Shown piece by piece: positions 11,409-22,000 of a stretch of DNA of 64,000 nt; position 1 is the stretch's first letter, and every line of letters begins with the position of its first letter. The notes below the pieces were generated by a model. That model had not been told where the DNA came from. It saw only the letters and a list, made by a program, of their open reading frames with translations, and searched no databases. The translations under genes and the position numbers were made by a program. Source of the stretch: Solicoccozyma terricola (lineage: Eukaryota > Basidiomycota > Tremellomycetes > Filobasidiales > Piskurozymaceae); contig BCLD01000008.1 of NCBI GenBank assembly GCA_001600875.1, forward strand, positions 553,216-617,215, in the 5' to 3' direction.

Positions 11409-13036
11409 TCACATCTTGTTCCCATCCCTATCCTTGGGCCTTCTCGTTCTCTTCTTCGTCAGCCATCCCCATACGGATCTCGGATCCTTGTTACCCTTCG
11501 ATTTACCACGTCCACCACCGTGAGGATGATCGCAGGTGTTCATAGCCACACCACGGACACGTGGCTTAACACCCAACCATCGAGAACGACCAGCTTTACC
11601 GATCTGTTCCTGCTGATGCTCTTTGCTGTGGTTCGATAACATCATGGTAATTAAAACAACTGCAAAGCCAGTCAAGAGGTGAGGGTAAAGAGCGGCCAAC
11701 TCACTTGCTTACTTGACCGACCGTGGCCACGCAGTCCGGATGCAATCGCCTGACTTCCCCACTCTGCAGCTTGATCAAGGCCCAGCCCCTCCCGTGAGTG
11801 GAAGGATCCTTTGCTGCGGATTCAGCTCCCAACTCTTCGAGCAGTGCACCTTCACTCGCACCCTTCTCTACGATTCCTTCGATCGCGAGGTTTGAGCTTT
11901 CAGCAGTCCGTCCACTGGTTGTATGAGGATCGTCTTTCTTTCCTAGACCGATGTGATGAGCTACTACTTGTCCAAAGGAGCCAGCAGATCGACAGAGCTG
12001 CATTTTGCCCGATGGGGACAGTGAGATGTTGTGAATGATTGTTCCAGGTGGACAGAGATGGAGAGGAAGGACATTTCCAGGTTTCAGGGTGAGAGTTCGC
12101 AGCATACCCAACGCTCGGGATGAGGATACTGTTGATGCGCCCGTAGAAGGTGGCAGGACGGTTTGCGGTGAGGAAGGATCAGTCGATGACGATGATGATG
12201 CTGACGTTGACGGCGAGGATCCCTCGTAGCCTTCTACGACGCCAGCGGGAATGCCGGCTCGATAAGACCGAACGATATCCCCTGCACGGAGACCTTCGGG
12301 AGCGAGGATGTAGCTATACCCTCCTGCTACCTTGGGAAACTCGTTTGGATCGTTATCCCTTCCGCATGTCCCAGTTGACGCCATCGCTTCCCGCATCTCG
12401 ACGAATTGACCAAACTCGATTTCACCGCGCATAGCAGCCAACCGCGAAGCCGGTGTTGTTTTATCCTCCTGCGTGGCAATCTCCTTGTTCCGGATCAGAG
12501 CTATATGTGCACTTCTCCCTGGATCGTATTCGATTCGAATGACCTCGCACTCTCCAGCTTGTTCTCTTCGAAAATCGACGATTCGTAGACGACGTTTGTG
12601 ACCTCCACCGACAAAACGGTTGACTACTTGGCCAGTAGTGGGTGATCGGCCACCCTTTCGACGGAGCGGTACGGTAAGATCTCGGAGAGGTGATCCGGCG
12701 TGGAGATGAGGGTGATGCGCTTGAATAGTATGACGGACACCCTGTTAAAATAAATTGCTAAGTGAATTCCCGCACAAGTAAGCGTGAACGGCGCGTAGAT
12801 ATACTCACCGGAGTGATCGGCTTCTTTTTCCCAGCGAATTTGATGAGGTCTACCTTCTCCATTGTCTTGCGTTGTGGCGGGCCATTCAAGAACATGTCTG
12901 GAATGGCTGCCGCACTGGCAGAACTGTCTACTGATGCATAATAGCGGTGTGTTGTGCCCTGTATCTGACGGAAAGCGGTGCAGACCTGCCTTGCTGCCAC
13001 CACTCGTGACAGAGCTGAGCGCGGCAATGGTGGCAT
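11409..13036 (-). CDS. RML2: Mitochondrial large ribosomal subunit protein uL2m
   Basis: Structural protein of the mitoribosome peptidyl-transferase region. The start at 13036 ([17 protein letters not shown]) gives a basic, Arg-rich presequence; upstream in-frame ATGs at 13135 and 13153 are possible. Family motifs: [20 protein letters not shown] (about 12620), [14 protein letters not shown], and the C-terminal [20 protein letters not shown] with the conserved His of uL2 (about 11520), ending [11 protein letters not shown] at 11409. The last small exon (11409-11640) is joined after VATVGQVSK. Compared with bacterial L2 there is a Ser/Thr/Pro-rich insertion in the middle (about 12120-12230). 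Divergent from DUS2. Confidence 0.92.
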
Positions 13037-13309
13037 GATGAAACGATGAGCAGAGGGATGACGGAGACGACCCTGGACTTGTTTGAACTGAGAGATAAGT
13101 TGAACTTGTCGAGCGGACTTTTGGGCTCTTGACATTGGATGAAACACGGACATCAGAGTTGAAACACGGACATGACCATACCGGATGTCCGCGTTGTTGA
13201 TTTTTTCTTCTCACGTTAGTCTACTTCTTACACACAAAGTTGTCGCCAACCCCTGTCAAAAGTTGGGTACTCTGTCCTGCTCACCCTTGTCCCATTCCAT
13301 CGGCCATCC

Positions 13310-15342
13310 ATGCTAGCTAGGGGCCTGGTCAGCAGATACACAGCGCTGTTTGTCCCTCGCTCAGCTTTCTCCAGTCCAAATATGTCCACCAGCGCACAAG
13401 CTCAGAGCACTGGCTCTAGATCGCCGTCACCGCCAGCCAAACGGATCAAGCTGATGTCTCATACGCCAACTGTCAACCACCGCGCAACGGATGAGATAGT
13501 AATGGACCGCTCAGAGTCATCTGCTACCATTGTTACCGCTACATCGTCTTCCTTGGCAAAGGCTTCTTCTCCGACTACCTCTACCCCGTCTTCCGCTCCT
13601 CCTCCGTCCTTGGAGGAACAAGTGGCCACGGAGATGTCTCTGCCGATGGAGAATATTCAGACATACGATCGGGAGATTGACTATACGAACAAGCTTGTAC
13701 TGGCACCGATGGTCAGGTCCGGGAGTTGTGAGTGTAGTCACAGCTGAGAGTTGCCAAAATGGCGATCACTAACTCGATTGCCTGGTATACTATCGCCTTC
13801 CAATTCACCAGTGCCAATGGCGAGTCGGAGGACATCACCCAGTAATACTCCCTGTTAGTTAACGTATGTTCCTTGTCGACACTACAGCGTCTCCTAGCAC
13901 TTCATTACGGCGCAGGACTTGTCTGGTCTCCCGAAATCGTAGATAAAGCCATTATAGGGGCAACACGTAAAGTGGATTGTGAGTTTTTTCACTTGCAGTT
14001 CACAGCCCTGTCGGGATCGGTAACTGGATCAGATGGCCACTCATCAGCTGTTACGGGTGTCATCACATATTCGAAGAAGGGCAATACACCAATCTTCACT
14101 TGTCATCCTGTCGAGAAACCATATCGTAGGTTCCTTTCTGTTCTCTGTTGAACCAGCAGGTCGCAACCCTCATCTCACGCATCGCGATCTATCGGTGTGA
14201 TACAGTGATCTTTCAAATTGGATCCTCTGATCCGGAATTGGCGGTGCAGGCGGCAAAGACAGTTCAGCAGGATGTGTCAGGGTTGTAAGTGTTTGACATC
14301 ATGTGGTTGAGATTTCTCGTAGCTGATATCACCGATGTGGGTCTTCCTAGCGATCTTAATTGCGGATGCCCCAAGCCATTCTCGTGAGCATCCGATCCAT
14401 GTTCTTCTCTAATCCACTGAGTTCCGACGATGATTTATCCTTTTTCGCCCCATCAGTGTCCATTCAGGCATGGGTGCCGCATTACTGTCCACTCCTGACC
14501 TTCTCCTTGATATCCTCCGAGGCCTTGTTACCAAAACATCTCTCCCCGTTTCATGCAAAATTCGTCTTCTGCCTGACCAACCTTCCACCCTCCTCCTTGC
14601 CGCTCGAATCCTTCGCACCGGAATCCGCAATCTCACCGTACACTGTCGTACCCGGGACATGCGCTCCTCATCCGCTGCAATTTGGGATCGTCTAGGTGAC
14701 ATCGTCCGACTTGGAAAACAAAGAAGCATCAACGTAACATGCAACGGCGACGGCGAAGGATGGTCCAACTGGCAGATGATACGAGAAAGAACGGACGTGA
14801 CGAGTGTGATGATAGCTCGGGCGGCCGAGTCGAATCCTTCGATTTTCTTACCGACGGGACCGATATCGACGTGCGAGAAACTCATCCCTGAGGTCTTCCT
14901 CCCAGTTTGCGCATATTTGGAACACCATTACTCGAACACTAAATTCTTGCTGTATCAGTTCAAACCGTCATCGGCGCCTATTTCTCATTTGACCCAAGCG
15001 GAGAAACAGAGATACTCGGAGGGCGTAGCGAAGGCGAAGACTACGGAGGATGCCCTGGCGTTTTGGGGATTGGGCAAGGATGATGTCAAGGCAACTGGAA
15101 AGCGATTCATGGAGAGGTTGAACGATGCTCTGACGCGGCGTTTAGCTGGAGAAGACATCCCAGTCCCTGCGTTGGCATCGACGGTCGCGGACGAACACTT
15201 GATGGGACACCACAATATCTGGCAGGAACGCTCGGACGCCGAAACCAAGGGTACCAACGTTGATCAGGGCGCAGCGGAAGGCGAAGATGTTATCACGAGG
15301 GAGATTATAGACGATGAAGAAGCTGCGATGAATGACGCTTGA
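13310..15342 (+). CDS. DUS2: tRNA-dihydrouridine(20) synthase (Dus2/Smm1)
   Basis: FMN enzyme that reduces uridine 20 in the tRNA D-loop. After a low-complexity N-terminus the core begins YTNKLVLAPMVRSGS, then VPMRLLALHYGAGLVWSPEI, FQIGSSDPELAVQAAK and DLNCGCPKPFS with the catalytic Cys (about 14353-14385). HSGMGAALLSTPDLL, VSCKIRLLP, LTVHCRTRDMRSS and VMIARAAESNPSIF follow. The YTNKLVLAPMVR start and NCGCPK motif are typical of the Dus2 class. Small exons lie in 13790-14400, with one long final exon. Two in-frame starts exist: 13310 adds a basic, hydroxylated leader (MLARGLVSRYTALFVPRSAF), and 13382 starts with a nuclear/cytosolic-looking PPAKRIKL stretch. This suggests dual targeting. The dsRNA-binding domain of animal Dus2 is not evident. 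Confidence 0.9.
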
Positions 15343-15799
15343 GCTGGCTTTGCAAATCTTTTTGTATCTTTGTCTGCATGTTAACGACGTTTCATGACTG
15401 TACCGATCATCCTTTGGCATTCTCATCTCCACCCTATTCTTTTGTCCCAGCTTCGTTCAAGGCCGTCGTCGATGGCATCAATGTCGCTATCAAGGGGCTT
15501 CGGCCAAAGGTAAGACTCTGTCCGTCCATATGAATCTCGACGACGGGGCGGCTTCTCATTGTTCGATGGTATCTTTCCCTGGAAGCCGGTTCTTCCTGTT
15601 AGTAAATCCTCCCGCTGTAGCTCCTGCCCGAGCAGATTATCGTCCTCATGGCATGTCCAGCCTGACAACGAGCATTCGCAGATCTTTGATGTGGTCGTTT
15701 GATGGAGACGGATTTATCAAGATGCAATTCATTATATCGATGGAGCTGGAACAATTATATCTTTCGATCTACGATCACAAGTGCGATCTATACAAAACC
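15343..15799. other. Intergenic, convergent 3' regions of DUS2 and the WW gene
   Basis: 457 bp. No recognisable gene. On the plus strand 15451-15509 is framed by a pyrimidine-AG acceptor and a GTAAGA donor and is open in the frame SFKAVVDGINVAIKGLRPK. It could be a spliced 3' UTR exon or chance. Confidence 0.45.
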
Positions 15800-16837
15800 T
15801 CAACCACGCAACCATGCGTTATTTCTTGCTTTCTTCTCTTCCTTTTTCGCCTTGAATCGCTCCTGTAGCGTAGTTGGCAATATATTAGCACAAATTTGAA
15901 ACCTTTCCAAGCGTGAGCCAACTCACGATATCCTTCTTGGACAACTTCTTTGCCGGTCCGATTCCTTCTCCCACCTCATCTGCCTTCCTCTTCTTCTCTT
16001 CTTCCTGGGCTAGTATCCTCGATTTATGCTCCTCCTCCCTCTGATTCTCCCAAGCGTCGACATCAAAGAAGACGCCTTCTTGCCGCTTTGCACGGTTTGC
16101 TTCTGCTAGATGATCCACCGTGAAAGCATAGTTGGCAGGTGTGAACCGTCCTGTTCGCGCATTGAATTGAGCGGATTGATAACCTTCTCCAGTGGTTGAG
16201 GTAGATTTCGGCAGAAGATGAGCTAGCCCCGGATCGATTGGCGGCAATGACGATGTAGCGCCTGGAGCGACATAGGAAGGAGCAGCGTAGGCGGCGGAGG
16301 AGGATGACGAGGGCGCACCATAGGCCTCTCCCCACGATGATTCGACCGGTAGGGGGGCAGCCGATGCTGAGGGTGGTGGAGCCACCACAGAACTCGGGGT
16401 AGATTCCTCCGGTTGAGGCGCGAGTGGGTTCTCCCATGTTACAGCTCCAGTCTCAGCATTCCAAAAGTAGTAAGCTGCCACCAAAGACAGCGGTCAACGA
16501 CGCATACCTTTCACCTTCTTTGAGACTTACCATTATTGGCCGGTGCCCAGACAGCCTGCCATCCGGCCGTCCCTTGCGCAACCTTGGCACCCGTCAATGT
16601 GCCATCTGCATTCTTCTCCACTACAGCGTCCCGTTTTCCTTTTAATGAGGTCTCCGCTGAAGGGTCCCATTCCTCTCCGGCTTCCGCATTATCATCGTCA
16701 TTGGTGCCAGGTTTGGTTGCTTCAGGTATCGGCACATCAAGCTCCTCAGTTGGCTGGATAACGTCCTCAGTGGCTTTGGTTGGAGATTCCGGTGGAGAGG
16801 GACTGGCGTCTTCGACGGTGACTGCCTTGGAAGCCAT
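15800..16837 (-). CDS. WW-domain protein with basic C-terminus, possibly splicing-related
   Basis: Three exons are readable. The first starts MASKAVTVEDASPSPPESPT at 16837 and contains most of the WW domain (GWQAVWAPANN); a GTAAGT intron near 16530 is followed by AYYFWNAETGAVTWENPLAP, completing the fold. A Ser/Ala/Pro-rich linker follows. A conserved-looking block near 16120-16170 contains FNARTGRFTPANYAF, then a charged helix ends in KKLSKKDIV. The last exon (about 15800-15866) encodes ERFKAKKEEKKARNNAWLRG and the stop. The WW domain predicts proline-rich ligands, and the charged Lys/Glu tail is common in pre-mRNA splicing accessory proteins. That role is inference; I do not recognise a named orthologue. 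Divergent from ADE2 with 181 bp between starts. Confidence 0.8.
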
Positions 16838-17018
16838 AGGTGGTGGTGGTGGGTATGTGGATGAACTGGGAGGTTGGAGGTTGGGAGGTGGTGGATGAAG
16901 CTTGTCCGGTGATAAAATGAAATCCGCGGTGTCGAGTTGGAGATTTATTAACTGGCCAACAGACAGGAACACTGACCGCACTACATATCCAAGTCTTCAA
17001 GCTCATCATACCCTAGCA
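16838..17018. promoter_or_regulatory. Bidirectional promoter, WW-domain gene / ADE2
   Basis: 181 bp between the two start codons. The minus-strand frame stays open upstream of 16837 (an ATG at 16981), so a longer WW protein cannot be excluded, but that extension is Pro-rich without conserved features and would overlap the ADE2 leader. Confidence 0.55.
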
Positions 17019-18976
17019 ATGGTTGCCAAGAAGACAGTTGGCATCCTAGGTGAGATCGTCGACGCCTGATCTTCAGCATTAGCGCTGGAATTTAACGGAC
17101 CCTTGCTTTTATGTTCAGGCGGCGGCCAACTCGGTCGTATGCTCGCCCACCCGGCCGCTCTCCTGGGTATTCCTCTGCTCATATTGGACTCTGGCGATTA
17201 CACTCCCGCAAAGCAGGTCTCAGCACCGCCATCCACCCATACAGCTCATCCTGATGGCCCATTCACCTCGGCATCTCACATTCGACAGCTCGCAAAGGAC
17301 TGCGACATTCTCACAGTTGAGATTGAGCACGTCGATGCTGATGTCCTTGAAGAGGTCGAGAAAGAGGGACTGTGTGAGGTCCAACCTAGTCCATGGACCA
17401 TTCGCCTTATCCAAGATAAATACCTCCAAAAGAAGCATCTGCAGGAGCGAGGACTAGCTGTAGCTCCTTTCGAAGCTGTCCCTTCAAACCCAACTACCGA
17501 AGATTTCGACAACCTCTCCAAGACTCTGGGTCTTCCTCTCATGCTCAAGTCCCGGACACTCGCTTACGACGGCAAGGGAAATGCTCCTCTCGAGTCGGCC
17601 GACGCATCTGCCGTCTCGACAGCTCTTGCTAGACTGGGAAGAGACAAACCTCTATATGCTGAAGCATGGGCACTATTCCTCAAGGAGGTCGCCGTGATGG
17701 TAGTCCGTAATGTCGCTGGTGACGTGCGATCATATGATGCTGTGGAGACAATCCACAAGGACAGTATCCTGAGAGTCTGTTTCGCGCCACTCAGAGTCAG
17801 TGGGAAAGAGATGATGGATGTGAATAAGAGAGCCAAGGAGTTGGCTGAGAAGGCTGTGGAGACACTGCAAGGCGCAGGGATCTTTGGTGTGGAGATGTTT
17901 TTGATGGAGGATGGTAAGTCGATTTATTTTGATTGGGACACGAGACATCAAAAATCACGCCTGACGTCAACTCCATCAGGTTCATTAATGATCAACGAGA
18001 TCGCACCTCGACCTCACAATTCTGGGCATCATACCATCGAAGCGTCTCATACCTCTCAATTTGAGAACCATCTTCGAGCAATTCTCTCCCTTCCTCTCGG
18101 ATCAACCCGTCTTCGTACACCTAGCGTGGCAATGCTCAACTTGATCGGCGGATCCAGCTCTATGGAGCCAATAGACAAAGCATGCGAGGTAGCGATGGCG
18201 ACGGAGGGCGCTACAGTGCATCTCTATGGAAAAGCAGAATGTAGGAAAGGACGAAAAATGGGTCACATCACCGTCACTGGGGATTTCGACGCAGAGGTTC
18301 ACGAACGGATACGACCAATTTTGAGCGCAATGGAGGACCTTTCAGCGGAATGGATCGATGTCGTCTCGCCGGCACCTCCCAAACCAAGTCATTCGCATTC
18401 ATTCCCACTCGTTGGGATCATCATGGGATCAGATTCAGACTTGCCAACAATGCTACCTGCCGCCCGGATTCTTGACAAATTCAACATTCCCTACGAGCTT
18501 ACCATCTGCTCTGCTCATCGTACGCCTGGGCGAATGGTACAATACGCTCATGAGGCTGCAGGACGTGGTTTGAAGTGCATCATCGCTGGAGCTGGTGGAG
18601 CGGCGCATCTGCCAGGAATGGTGGCAAGTGAGACGGTATTGCCAGTAATTGGAGTCCCCGTCAAGGCGAGTGTGTTAGATGGGGTAGATTCATTATACAG
18701 TATTGTGCAGATGCCTGTGAGTCGGTCAGCTCGATCGTTTGCATGACAGGGAGCTGAACCTGCAACTCGTAGAGGGGCATTCCAGTCGCCACCGTCGGTA
18801 TCGCCAACTCAACCAACGCCGGTCTCCTAGCAGTGCGGATCGTCTCCGCCGCCCTGCCTCAATTACAAGTCGAGCTGGTGGCTTACGCTCAGAGTCTAGA
18901 GGCCGAGGTAGTGGCTAAGATTGATACTCTCGCCGAAGAAGGATGGGAGGCTTATGCTGCGCGGTTGAAGAAGTAA
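17019..18976 (+). CDS. ADE2: Phosphoribosylaminoimidazole carboxylase (Ade2)
   Basis: Catalyses the AIR to CAIR carboxylation step of purine synthesis; loss gives the classic red, adenine-requiring phenotype in yeasts. Exon 1 is 17019-17049 ([10 protein letters not shown] plus one nt), joined at 17119 to make [15 protein letters not shown]. The ATP-grasp PurK part shows [51 protein letters not shown] and [18 protein letters not shown]. The PurE part shows [22 protein letters not shown] and [16 protein letters not shown] second intron sits after FLMEDG (about 17914-17979) and a third after QMP (about 18718-18770), then [10 protein letters not shown] and the end YAARLKK at 18976. Full length and intact. 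Convergent with the next gene, 115 bp between stops. Confidence 0.97.
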
Positions 18977-19091
18977 CGCGCAACTCGTCGCAGGGTTGCG
19001 CATGTAGTCCAGTTTTGCGTTAGAATGATCATGGCGTCACATAACATAGTACAATAGGCCCTTCCCTCTGTCATGTCATCAAGGAGTCGTT

Positions 19092-22000
19092 TCAAGCTGT
19101 CTTCGTCGTCCCCATCAATTCGAGGAGCATCTCATCGATCTCATTGTCAGCTACATCCAGCTTTGAATGGAGCGGTTCGTAAATCTTGCGTGCCTGGGGA
19201 TGAACCTTTGTAAAATCGATGCGCTCTCCAAAGTAGAGTCTCTGGATGTCATCCAACTCCGGTCGTGCCACCGGCGGGGGTCGCTTCTGAATGGCTCTAG
19301 CCTGAATAATTCCAAACATCCGGGTCATGCCAAAGTCGTCCTTGTACTTGACGGCGGGACGAGAAGTTGCGAAAGTTGACTTCAGGTTACGGGTGAACAC
19401 CAACGGTGCGGCAGTCGGTATTGCACCGGCTGACATCTGACCGATCCGCGGAGTAGTGAGGCCAGTATCAGTGTCCCCAGTTGAAAAGTCGGAAATGATG
19501 GAAGCGATCGATGGCTGCTGTCGATGCCGTGACGGCAACCTCGATGACGGTCCGGACTGTCTCAAGCTCGACCGCACGCTACCCTCGAATGAAGGGCTCG
19601 TCGCCTGCCTCGAACTGCTGCGCGATGGAGCGTCCTGGACTGCCCGCTTGATGTTGAGCGGGATGTCCTCCAGCACGGGAGACAGGGAGACCTCGCGCGG
19701 GTTGTTGGCGTACATGTTCGATCGTGGACTGCTGGTGTGGGATTCTTGAGATAGACGAGGCTGAGCAGCCTCCTGCGGCGTTGTTGATCGCTCATAGCCA
19801 GGCTGAGATGTCGTCGTTGGTAGAATATCACCCGCCTTGACCTTTGACAAGACCCGATCGATCTTCGCCGTGATCTTCGGGTTGGTCTCCCCTCGAGGCC
19901 GCTGCAGGACGCTGGCCAGGTGGTCATTCGCAGAAGAGATGCTCATCCCTCTTGTGGTCCCAACCAGAGGAGGTATGTCACCTGGTGATTCCGACGGCGT
20001 GGAGGGCGCAGTGTGATACACGGAAGTCTCTGTCGTCTGCCGATGCATTGTCGGCGGTGAAAGCACCTCCTGACGATCATCGGACTCTTCCATTCCCCAC
20101 TCTTCTTCAATCAGCTGACTGATGTCGTACGTCTCTCCATCCTGGCTGATGTAGGAGTATCGGACTTGCTCTCCGTTCTCGGTCAGCGTTCTCGAGCTAC
20201 GAATCGTACCTTTATCCGCCAGGACCACGTCCACGCCTTGTGAGTTGTTCGTTTGAGCAGAGAGGATGGCCATCTGGTTCGCACGGGAAGCCGCCCGCTG
20301 CGCCGCGATAATTTCTTGGCGGGAGCGCCCGCTCGTTTCCACGGAGAATGTTGGGCTGCCCGGTGTAATTGTTGAGCAATCCGATAACCGTCGTTGCTTC
20401 AAAGCGACGTCGTCCAAGGGAATATGTGTAGCTTTTGTGATGACGCCCGCCGATGGAGCGCCACCCATTCGGCGGAGCACGAACTGCGGATCGGTCGGTT
20501 GAATGTCCGCCAAAATGCTGGATTGGCTAAAGTCTCGAGAGCGGCGACGCAATTCACCAGTCAAATTCTCCATGACTTTCGTCTTCGGCGGCACGCGATA
20601 CGCCTCCAACAGCTTGTGTGACGCCAGCAGCATTTTCTCGGTACCTATAAGACCAGCAGATCAGCTATGATGAACTCGCGGCGTCCAGCGTGTACTTACC
20701 GTCCGCCGGGTTTCGAGCACCCAGTCCATATCTGACTTTCTGCGCATGTCTTCTGTTGCCAGCCTTGTCCTCGACTTCGTCTCCGCCATCCACCACCCCT
20801 TCAGATATACCGTAACGCTCGAGGGCGGCCTCGATAGCTTCGGCTACCGTGGTATTGCGAGGTAGGACCAGCAGCTTTTGTCTTTGTGTTGCGGACAGAC
20901 CAGGTGAGCCGACTCCATCTCGCGAGGAGGCTCTTTCGGCTCGTTCCCGGAGGACAGACTGTGGTACGATAGCTTCTGACATTGTATCGAAAGCCATGCC
21001 ATCGGGTAGCTCGCTGGGGAAGACGAGAACCTGAATGGTGAATCGAGATGAGGGAGAGAGCATGCGCTCAGGTGAAGCGGTACCTGTCGTTGTAACAGAA
21101 AGCGATTGAACGGTCTTGTTAACTGCTCGTTCAGCATCGCCTCTGGATGATGTAACATTATCGAGTGCTGCTGCGACCTCGATGGCTGGAACACCACCCT
21201 CTTGCGTAGGCTCGACGCTCTCCCGTAGCGATGCTAGATGTGACCCATAACTGTGGAAAGCGCTGGAGAGTGCGGAGCCTTGCGGGCGCCTGTTGAGAAA
21301 GAGTTTTACATTCGAATCGTCGCTGAAATCGCTCATCCCAAGTCTGGCAATCGCAGGGTTCAAAGAAAGATTCGACGAAATGGATGAGATCGAGCCAACT
21401 GAAGACCTCTTCACCGTCTTCGCTCGATATGCTGCATCCTCTTCACCAATCCTTTTACACATCTCGTTGAAGGCTTCGAGGGGCTTGCTGTTGGCTTCCA
21501 AGGAAAGTTCTTCGCCATCGACCTCCTTGATTGTCAGAAAGTAGTCGTCAATGTCGTTGTCATTAGCCGAAGGTAAGGCGATGCGAAAACGTTGACAAGC
21601 TTGTTTGACGAGATCGCGGGCAGTTGTACTCTCGCTGAGCAATACAGTCTTGAACGATGACTCTGACTCCATGTATTCGCCAGCAAACACTCGCATGACG
21701 TTGAGGAGTGGTCCAACTGAATTCGGATTGGAGCTGAGGATGATACTGCCTGGTCTACCTCCAGTCTGCGTGGCGACCGCTAACCTCGCCGCAGCAGTTG
21801 ATTGCGCTACCGTCGCAGCAGCCTGTGTACCGAACGATCTTGAAGCTGGTTCAATGGCATCGCCGGACGGTGATCTCGCCATGTATTGTTGGTAAAGGCG
21901 CTGTTGTTGCTGATCGATCTGTTGTAAACGAAGGCCATGCGGTGAAACGTGGACCGGTGGTGTACCACCCGGTGGAACGACCGAGAGACGACCGACGCGC

